Of a DNA stretch of 64,000 bases, positions 56,894-64,000 are shown in pieces (within the stretch, counting starts at the first letter, position 1; every line of letters begins with the position of its first letter). Below the pieces are notes generated by a model that was not told where the DNA came from, did not search any database, and saw nothing but the letters and a program-made list of their open reading frames with translations. A program made the position numbers and the translations under genes. This DNA is from Cylicocyclus nassatus (taxonomy: Eukaryota; Nematoda; Chromadorea; Rhabditida; Strongylidae), in NCBI GenBank assembly GCA_958299035.1, contig CATQJL010000305.1, positions 58,482,486-58,546,485 of the forward strand, written 5' to 3'.

Positions 56894-57138
56894 TGTCGAG
56901 ACGCAGAGTAATTAGATGGTCCGACAGTCTCCACGCCAACTGGGCGGTGCCCGGAATCTCCAGATGAGCTGGCACTCCCCGGGTGCTCGGTGGTCCCCTC
57001 CCCAATTATGTTCCCCCACATTTATATTTATGTTATAATGATAAAAGAATCTAGTCAGAACTGTTATGTTAGTGCAAAGGAAAGAAACTAAGGGTTGAGG
57101 GATCAAGTTACGAGAGTAATTAACTCGTATACTTGACA
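56894..57138 (+). repeat. 5' LTR
   Basis: Starts TG and ends CA. An AT-rich stretch TTTATATTTATGTTATAATG lies at 57020-57039, a possible promoter region, though no box is certain. Confidence 0.92.
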
Positions 57139-57155
57139 TGGAGGTCCCGGGTTTT
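57139..57155 (+). other. Primer-binding site
   Basis: TGGAGGTCCCGGGTTTT directly abuts the 5' LTR. Its reverse complement ends CCCGGGACCTCCA, which has the form of a tRNA T-arm 3' strand, acceptor stem and CCA tail. Confidence 0.85.
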
Positions 57156-58266
57156 TCTGAACGAATCTGTCGCATAACCTTTCTTTAAAAAAAAAGTATA
57201 AGCATTGATTTTGCGCAGATCTTTGCTAATCCCACCACCGGCACCAGTCCTCATCTCCTACGTGAATTACGTAGCCCTTTTTCATATTTACCCTTTCCTT
57301 TCTCTTTTCCCTTGAGTCCAGGCGATGGGTCTGAGTGTGTTTTTTTTCTTATTTTGTCATATTTTTCGTGTCATAGTGGGTAATGAATATAATCATGTAT
57401 TCTTTACCTACTATGTGTTTGACAGTCTTTTTTTTGTTTCATAGCAGATAATGAATATATTACTATATTGAATATGGTAGATGGTATTTTTTATCTGCTG
57501 TGATTCCTTACAGTTTTTACCGTGATACCACGTGAAGAACCGTAAATATTTACTCTTTCTTCCTCTAGCCCCCTTTCCCCACCCTATTTATTTGGAAACA
57601 AATCTAAAACTTTTCATTTTTCCAAAACATATTTTATTTTGTAACTTTCACATTTTCTCTTTCATAATCTATTATCTTTCCAAAACATGTAAAATTCATT
57701 TTCACAACCATTTTTCACCATATTTCGCCTACAACTTTACGCATTATTTTCAGTCATTTATTTTCTTCTTTCTCACTTTCCATCGTTATTTTTTTTTTAC
57801 ACAAACTCAGGGACTCTATCGCCAACGCCGGCACTGTACATATGTATAAAATTTTTATAATTGTGTTTGATTGCCATAGCCGTTTTGTAATTGCCGCAGT
57901 TCCACAGGCGATCTAGACGCCTGTGGATAGTCCGTAGGCTATGTTGCCTATGGTGATTCCATAGGCTATGTGATAGCCCATGGGGTTACCAGAGGCCCTT
58001 TTCCCAGTCACGCCGATTCAAAGCGTCATTATCTAATCTTGAGTGGCATATAGGCGCCAGAATTTGACCTTACCGTAGCGGCTTACTCTTTGACAGTACT
58101 CCGTTACGCGCCTAAGTTAGCTCCGCCCACTTCTACGTAAGGAGCTCATCAAGTTGGGAGTTATTCGATTCTCAAGAGGGAACGAAGAGCAGTCAGTGGT
58201 ATTTACTATCAGTCGATATCCAACGATCCAGCTCGCTATTCACTAACCATCCGATAGCCCACTTCT
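57156..58266 (+). other. Noncoding interior of the LTR element
   Basis: No gag, protease or RT motif is visible. There are T-rich stretches at 57340-57850 and a cluster of hairpins at 57905-57990 (CCACAGGCGATCTAGACGCCTGTGG, written here as GGCGATCTAGACGCC at its core, and CATAGGC/GCCTATG repeats). Confidence 0.6.
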
Positions 58267-58656
58267 TTGAAAGGATCTAGTATAGCAGCCAAGACGGCTG
58301 ACTATAAAGCTGGATACGACTATCAAAAGAAGGTATATTGTAAAGACCTTTCCATTGGTGATTTCGTTTTACTCCATGACGCAGTGCGTCCAAAATTAAC
58401 CAACCAATGGAAAGGTCCATTTGTGATTGTCTCCATGTGTCGCCCAAATGTTACCATAAAGAGTCTGTTCAACAATACCCTTCAAACGGTTCACGTGAAC
58501 AGGCTCAAATTGTATTTTAGCCGGCCGCAAGAGCGGGAGATCTCTGTACAATCCCCACAAACTAGTCACAATCAGGCAGAGATCCAACGTTCTTGCGACC
58601 CTAATACCAGATGTTCAGAGCGTCTGAGACAAAGGACCGATTGGTCTCCCTCATAA
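58267..58656 (+). pseudogene. Integrase C-terminal remnant of a Ty3/gypsy-type pol
   Basis: The open frame contains YDYQKKVYCKDLSIGDFVLL, then NQWKGPFVIV, and HVNRLKLYFSRP. This is the typical C-terminal barrel of Ty3/gypsy integrases: a basic helix, a GDFVLL strand, a W-GP-V strand and a VHVNRLK ending. The catalytic D,D-35-E core and everything upstream is absent. The frame stops at 58656. It is a remnant, not an active gene. Confidence 0.85.
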
Positions 58657-59651
58657 TGAGTGAGAGGTGCCAGTAGCAACCTCACAAAAAAAAATCTCAT
58701 TTACGCAGCGGCTACTGGTACGAAGTAAGTTTGCCGCAAGCATACGCACTATAAAAAGAAAGAATTCTTCGAATGGCGGGTCGAAGAACGCTTTCAAACA
58801 TTCACTTTTCTTCACGCCCTTGTGAGCAACGCTAGGAAATTGTTTCCTCTCGAGTTGTAAACTCGAAAACCAAATGTTGTGAAATTTCAATGCATATATG
58901 TCAATATTTGTGAGTAGCGAAAACATAGAATGACACATTCTATCTTTTCGCTCAGTATTTCATGTTTTACTTCTGAATTTTTACTTGTTGTAATGTTTAT
59001 ACCATTTTTTTGCGTGTCATTTCATCCCTCCTCCGTATCATCACGAAAATGATCCTCTTATTCAAATCCGTATTGAATAACTATCCTATTCTGCAACATA
59101 ATTCATATGTCTTCCGCCCGAGGACGAGCTTTACTTTATTGACGGGACGTATGGGAGCGTGCGCTTCGCCTTCTGGCGTTTCGCCCTTCTGTTTACCTTG
59201 TCTCTTACCGGCTCCTCCTCTATGCAACGTGAAGACGCAATCCAGCAGATCCAGCAGATCCAACCCAGCCACCAGCAGATGCAACCCAGCCAATGGAGTT
59301 CAATCCCCCGCGACGAAAGCAACAACGAAAAGATGAATGGTTTTCGAAGATGAATGCCAATCGCAGATGATCAATGCACGAGCAAGCATGGCCTCAACTG
59401 TCCAGCAATCAATCGATATAGATGACGATGATATGGTAAAAACTCGATCAATGATGAGACGACGTATGATAAAACTCGATCAATGGCAATGACGATGATA
59501 GCGCGATCGATGATGACAATGATGACAGCATGGTTGATGATGGTCAAATGGTCAATGGGTCTCCGAAATGATCAAATGCAATGATGAATTCCTTTCCGAA
59601 ACCATGGTCAAAGATGAAAGCTCGAGGACGAGCTTTGCTAAGGAATGGACA
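58657..59651 (+). other. 3' interior of the LTR element
   Basis: No coding feature is recognised. CAGCAGATCCA-type repeats lie at 59241-59295, GATGA-rich sequence at 59415-59560, and the phrase GAGGACGAGCTTTAC/GC occurs near 59121 and 59622. A purine-rich AAGGAATGGA just before the 3' LTR may be the polypurine tract. Confidence 0.5.
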
Positions 59652-59896
59652 TGTCGAGACGCAGAGTAATTAGATGGTCCGACAGTCTCCACGCCAACTG
59701 GGCGGTGCCCGGAATCTCCAGATGAGCTGGCACTCCCCGGGTGCTCGGTGGTCCCCTCCCCAATTATGTTCCCCCACATTTATATTTATGTTATAATGAT
59801 AAAAGAATCTAGTCAGAACTGTTATGTTAGTGCAAAGGAAAGAAACTAAGGGTTGAGGGATCAAGTTACGAGAGTAATTAACTCGTATACTTGACA
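59652..59896 (+). repeat. 3' LTR
   Basis: Same sequence as the 5' LTR by eye over all 245 bases. Confidence 0.92.
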
Positions 59897-60452
59897 CCCC
59901 GCCGCCGGCCGTCAAATGGCGCGCGCGACGCGAGTGAATGGTTCGCGCGCAGTGAGTAGATGGGACGGCGCCACACGATAATGGCACGCCGCTCGCACGG
60001 TATGAAAATTGCCATTCGCATTTGGAGCACTGCGAATCACGGTGAATCTGTAGTAGACCTGATGACAACCTTCAATTTCAGGCAAACAATGGCTTTGATC
60101 TCAGATATGAACTTGAAGTTTCCAAACCTTGAGTTTGGAAATGCAAATTTCAAAAATTCAAGAAATTCAAGCTCACCTACTCGCAGTGCTTATGAAGACT
60201 GACTCTCAGTGGAAGAACTAGAAGAATCCCACTTGTGTTAATGAGACAACTCCATTGCGAAAGATAACCTCAACGAATTAGCGATGAAGCACCCAAAACG
60301 CTGCGTCGTACTTCACGCGGGTATCGCTTGTGCTTACAGCGTGTGAGAATGCTGAAGGCATCATGGCACGCCGCTCACTGATAAACTGCGCGCCGCTCGC
60401 AGTCCCAACTAGGGCGGCCGCTTGCGCTGCAGTGCCGCGCCGGCCGTAGTAA
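59897..60452. repeat. GC-rich repeat block with GCGCGCCGCTCGC modules
   Basis: Copies of a module near GGCACGCCGCTCGCACGG occur at about 59982, 60365 and 60388, with the AACTTCAGGCAAACAAT repeat unit (about 60068-60255) between them. No gene is supported. Confidence 0.6.
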
Positions 60453-61080
60453 GGCGCTATACTTTGGAATATTCGAGATTTTTTTCGAATAATCGAATAA
60501 CCGAATATATTCGAAAATCAAAAATATCGAATAATCGAATTTCGAATACTTTCAAGAACAAAAAAATGTCGAATATTCGAATATCGAATATTTTCGAAAA
60601 AAATGTCGAATAATCGAATATCGAATATATTCGAAATGAAAAAAATCGAATAGTCGAATATATTTGAGAAAAAATCGAATAAACGAATATTTTGCATCGA
60701 TTATGTCGAATGTTCAAACAAATCTTAAACGAATTAGCACAATGAAGGACTCCAAGCAGTGGGCAACTTGGACGACAAACGATGGTTCCTGATATAACAG
60801 TCAAAATTGTGACGCTGTCATGTAGTTATTCGATTACACGAAAATGTCGAATAATCGAATAACTTCTGAAAATAAATATTCGAATGTTCGAATGTTTTCG
60901 AAAGTCAAAATTTTCGAATAACCGAATAATCGAATAAATTCGAAATTGACAAATTTCGAATGAGCGAATATCGAATATATTCGCGGTTTTGAAATTTCCG
61001 AATAATCAAATTTCGAATAAAATTTATTCGAATACTTATTCGAATACTCGAATATTTATTCGATTCGGTCCAAAGTATAT
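60453..61080. repeat. CGAATA-rich foldback element
   Basis: TATACTTTGGAATATTCGA at the left and TTCGATTCGGTCCAAAGTATA at the right are inverted termini. Nearly everything between consists of variants of TCGAATA, ATTCGAA and AACCGAATAT, making the whole region self-complementary, apart from a unique segment at about 60700-60825. The ORFs here are repeat artefacts. Confidence 0.75.
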
Positions 61081-61142
61081 AAGGCGCGCCGCTCGTCAGC
61101 TGCGAATGATGGCGCGCCGCTCGCACTGCAGCCTCAACTATG
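61081..61142. repeat. GGCGCGCC minisatellite unit (left of LINE)
   Basis: Contains GGCGCGCCGCTCG twice, followed by CACTGCAGCCTCAACTATG. Its last nine bases TCAACTATG are duplicated after the LINE. Confidence 0.75.
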
Positions 61143-62378
61143 TTGTTTTGTATGTTTTGTAGACTACAGCAAAGCCTTTGACTCCATCTCTATACCGCTG
61201 CTTCTTGTTAAGCTCCGAGCCTATGGCACCCAAGGCTCGTTGTTGAAATTTTTGAACTCCTTTCTCAATGGTAGACAACAATCAGTTACCATTAACACCG
61301 TCAATTCACGTGTTTACAATACCACGAGCGGTGTACCTCAAGGGTCGGTCCTTGGCCCCTTGCTGTTTCTCATATACATAAATGACCTTCCTAGCGCTCT
61401 CCCAGTGGGCACCTTCTGTTCCATCTATGCTGATGACTCCAAAATTTACACCATAAATTATGCCGCTCTCTTACAAGAAGCCATAAGTGCACTTGCTGCA
61501 TGGTCGTCAACATGGCAGCTTAATATTTCCAAGGAGAAGACCTCTGTTATGACTTTCGGCAGAAACCACCCTGCAGTCGAGTTCACGCTTGATGGCTCCA
61601 TCCTACATCGTACACGATCAATTCGTGATTTGGGTGTTGAGTATACTGACAGCTTCGACTTTCATGGGTACATTTCAGAGATTGTCTCAAAGGCTAAATG
61701 CCGATCAAATCATATCCTCAAAGCATTCAGCAATCGAGATCCCATATTGCTTTTCAAACTGTTTATTGCTTACGTTAGACCTTTACTCGAATACTGCTCG
61801 CCTCTGTGGTCTCCTCAAGATAGAGCACAGATCGAAGCTATAGAGAAAGTCCAGAAGTCTTTTACTTATAGAATTTTCGCCAGAAAAGGCATTTTTGAAC
61901 TGTCTTATCTCGGCCGAATCCGAAAATTGCATACCCTTAAACTGGAAGACAGAAGGGTTTTTGCGGATTTTGCATTCATTTATAAGCTCATCACAAACGA
62001 ACTTGACCTTAACCTTTTTGACATTTTTGAAGAACCACAGCGATTAAATCTGACGAGGGGCCATCCGTTCAAAATTAAAGTCGATAAAGCCAGGCTTTCT
62101 TCCTATAAGCAAAGCTTCATTGGACGGGTGCAGATGCCCTGGAATGGTCTAGACCCCAGCTTTTGAAGTATTCATCTGCGGCATCTTTCTGCTCTCATTT
62201 GCTTGAGTAGCTTAAATCTCGTAACATGCTGGTATCATATTAACATTTCTTGCAACCTGTTTACTTGTTTTTTTTTTCATGAGCTGTTTGTTTTATTATT
62301 CGCATTCGGTAAATCGTTGTGTTGTTTGTCTTTTGCGTTTGTCTTATGTGTTTACTGAATAAACAATCAATCAATCAA
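61143..62378 (+). mobile_element. 5'-truncated LINE (CR1/Jockey-like) with AATC tail
   Basis: The insertion starts inside the RT gene and ends in CAATCAATCAATCAA after a GAATAAA signal. TCAACTATG flanks both sides (61134-61142, 62379-62387). An open frame continues from the first bases to 62166. RT marks: motif A FVDYSKAFDSI, motif B SGVPQGSVLGPLLFLIYIND, motif C YADDSKIY, and a thumb region with TFGRNHP and RSIRDLGVEYTDSFDF. The C-terminal part continues through LRPLLEYCSPLW-type sequence (VRPLLEYCSPLWSPQ) as in CR1, L2 and Jockey elements. The catalytic YADD is intact and no stop interrupts the 3' ORF, so the insertion seems young; without its 5' end it cannot move by itself. Confidence 0.95.
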
Positions 62379-62427
62379 TCAACTATGGCGCGCCGCCCGC
62401 ACTCTGCTTCACGTAAGGCTTCATACA
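62379..62427. repeat. GGCGCGCC minisatellite unit (right of LINE)
   Basis: GGCGCGCCGCCCGCACTC continues the array interrupted at 61142. Confidence 0.65.
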
Positions 62428-62672
62428 TATCGTCCCCTCCACAGATCGTGCTACCCTTGCTACCCGTCTCAGACCTGCCACGTGTGGCTAACATGTTGGC
62501 AACGTGGCAACAACATGTTTGCAACATGCCCCAACATGTTGGCAGAACATTTTGGCCACGCCAACATGTTGCTGCATGTTGCCGACGTGTTGCTGCCAAC
62601 GTTGCCAATGTGTTAGTTACACGTGGCACGTCCGCGACGCCACGAGGGTAGCACGATCTGTGGAGGGGACGA
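62428..62672. repeat. Foldback element with CGTCCCCTCCACAGATCGTG termini
   Basis: CGTCCCCTCCACAGATCGTG and CTACCCTTG at the left are answered by GGTAGCACGATCTGTGGAGG and GGACG at the right. The interior is built of AACATGTTGGC/GCCAACATGTT repeats, at least six, in both orientations. Confidence 0.8.
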
Positions 62673-63474
62673 TATCGACAATGGAGGTATAGCGGGTATT
62701 GGCGAATCGCTGCTGTCTCCGCTGCTTCTAGCTGCTTGAAGCTGCTGCGCATGGGTACATTTGGAGGGGACGCAGGAGTTCCTAGCACTTCCATTCGCAC
62801 CAGCATTCACACTCTAGAAGGCTCCTCGCACCTTCGCGCGAAGGGCAAGGTCCGCCCATCGCTCTATTCCTTTACCGGTCTCGTTCGGAGCCTAAGGGTG
62901 CGGGAATAACATAGACCTGCAAATGCGAAGAATCATGACATGCAAATTCGTGAAAAATCGTCCTTGCAATGCAAATGCCCTTATCATTGAATTTTATAAG
63001 TAAAAGCACTTTAACATACCTGCGAAGGCCTTACAGTACTCGAAGTAGCCAATGAGTGATATTTTTGGTAGAAATCTTCTCTGCAAAGTAATATTTTTCA
63101 TAGTTTTGGTCTCTATATTAGCATCGTTTTGGCATGCAATTAGAATCTACAAAATTTGAGCGGATATTTAGCCCTAAATTTTTTTTGCAAAAGTAGTACC
63201 AAACACACAGGCTTGGCACAGGGGGCTTGCAAGCAAGCTGGATATCGTTTTTAAAACGGAACGCAAAGGGGGTATCGTTTTTGTGGCCGAAATCTCATTC
63301 AGATTGGTTTGTTCACCTTCATTTGTCTTTTTGGTAATCTCGCAAAATTGACATAGTTCACTTATCGCAACAAATGCTCTGGAAATCCTTTGAAAACACA
63401 AAACAGTGGTAAATAGGGGCAAATCCGACCGAAATCAGCTAATAGCAGCTGAGAAAAGCTCAAAAAAGAGAGCT
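62673..63474. other. Noncoding stretch with Helitron-related motif pair
   Basis: No gene supported. At about 63228-63288 the pair GGATATCGTTTTTAAAACGG and GGGGGTATCGTTTTTGTGG repeats the arrangement seen at 22010. Confidence 0.4.
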
Positions 63475-63660
63475 TCATATCGCGTAGCAGCAAGGAGCAG
63501 CCACGAGCAGCTGGGAGCAGCAGGGAGCAGCTAGAAGCAGCGCAGCATCCTAACTATAGCGGGTCTGTTTCGCGTTGGCTGCAGCAGCTAGGAGCAGCAG
63601 CGTCGCTCGGCTGCAATCGATACGCACAAAAAGCGTTGCTGCTAGCAGCGACACATCGTC
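63475..63660. repeat. AGCAG-rich low-complexity tract
   Basis: Irregular repeats of GGAGCAGC and GCAGCTAGGAGCAGC. No reading frame of interest. Confidence 0.65.
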
Positions 63661-63689
63661 AATAGCCACCCATCGTCAGGTATTGTGTA

Positions 63690-63790
63690 TGAAGCCTAAA
63701 GCGCGCCGCTCGCATGGCAGCCTCAAATAGGGCGCGCCGCTCGCACTGTAGCGCCATTATAGCGCGCCCGCCGCCGCAGCGAGTGTCTGA
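63690..63790. repeat. GGCGCGCC minisatellite, two further units
   Basis: GCGCGCCGCTCGCATGGCAG and GCGCGCCGCTCGCACTGTAG lie 32 bp apart, followed by GCGCGCCCGCCGCC. Confidence 0.75.
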
Positions 63791-63821
63791 GTTGTTAGGG
63801 AAGGCTGCGTTCATGGGCTGC

Positions 63822-64000
63822 ATTCATACGGATTGCGAAACTCGGGAATAGTTTCAGCACAGCGCGCAGTTCGAGCGCTATGCTGGAACTGTTCCCGAAC
63901 GGTTTGGATCAGTATGAACGCAGCCATACTGATCCCGAAATACGGGAAAAGTTCCAGCACAGCGTTCAGTTCGAGCGCTGTGCTAACAAGGAAAGGATAT
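63822..64000. repeat. Palindromic element GGCTGCATTCATAC, partly duplicated
   Basis: GGCTGCATTCATACGGAT is answered by ATCAGTATGAACGCAGCC at about 63908-63925, with a CAGCACAGCGC/GAGCGCTATGCTG core. A second unit starts directly after (CATACTGATCCCGAAATACG, AGCACAGCGTTCAGTTCGAG) and continues past the window end. Confidence 0.65.

Larger units (their letters stand above)
56894..59896 (+). mobile_element. LTR retrotransposon with identical LTRs and emptied interior
   Basis: Two 245-bp direct repeats (56894-57138, 59652-59896) start TGTCGAGACG and end TACTTGACA; I find no difference between them. CCCC flanks both sides, fitting a 4-bp target duplication. A primer-binding site follows the left LTR. 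The interior of 2.5 kb has only one recognisable coding remnant, the integrase C-terminus at 58267-58656, which suggests a Ty3/gypsy-type parent. Such an element would depend on proteins from a full-length relative. Identical LTRs indicate a recent insertion. Confidence 0.92.

Noticed and set aside
59081..59336. ORFs with Gln- and Pro-rich repeats inside the LTR element
   Set aside because: They arise from CAGCAGATCC repeats and do not resemble env or gag.
62375..62806. 143-codon minus-strand ORF with Cys/Thr repeats
   Set aside because: Produced by the CATGTTGG repeats in the 62-kb palindrome.
1..64000. tRNA, rRNA or other structural RNA genes
   Set aside because: I scanned for tRNA-type T-arms and found only the retrotransposon primer-binding site; no rRNA, snRNA or SL-RNA gene was recognised by eye.

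Overview
This is nuclear DNA from a nematode, most likely a rhabditine (clade V) worm but not a compact Caenorhabditis-type genome. The case rests on three things: a complete transthyretin-like (ttr) gene, a seven-transmembrane chemoreceptor of the Sra superfamily, and start codons lying 0 to 14 nt after strong polypyrimidine-AG sites, as expected for spliced-leader trans-splicing. The DNA is AT-rich, gene-poor and full of mobile elements. Most open frames longer than 60 codons are chance frames inside repeats.

Five genes can be assembled with consistent exon phases. (1) A secreted transthyretin-like protein, + strand, 8149-9365, four exons, 139 residues. (2) A small three-exon unknown, + strand, 14159-16537, followed by a possible small secreted ORF at 16575-16808. 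(3) An Sra-superfamily chemoreceptor, - strand, 27227 down to about 19010; its first intron carries a non-autonomous Helitron and a Penelope-like fragment, and its fourth carries a mariner-type palindrome. (4) An unrecognised 157-residue protein, - strand, 56248-55673. (5) The Golgi GDP-fucose transporter SLC35C1, - strand, 55436-48500, eleven exons, 341 residues. Genes 4 and 5 are head-to-tail with about 230 nt between them and could be a trans-spliced operon.

Mobile elements by region: 0-8 kb holds three large foldback elements; 9.5-11.7 kb holds diverged direct duplications; 12-18 kb holds small MITEs and Helitron 3' ends; 19-27 kb is the chemoreceptor with its intronic insertions; 31-38 kb is a run of palindromes; 38.0-41.5 kb is a Penelope-like retroelement with pseudo-LTRs and a 12-bp target duplication; 43-48 kb holds piggyBac-like, hAT and other MITEs; 48-56 kb is the SLC35C1 locus with four MITEs in its introns; 56.9-59.9 kb is an LTR retrotransposon whose two 245-bp LTRs look identical but whose interior has lost almost all coding capacity; 60-64 kb is a GC-rich minisatellite broken up by a CGAATA-rich palindrome, a 5'-truncated LINE and a further palindrome.

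I did not find a new defence or biosynthetic system. The more unusual signals are the structurally complete nematode Penelope element, the young LTR element with an emptied interior, three GC-AG introns in three different genes, and several foldback families that share TTAA target sites.
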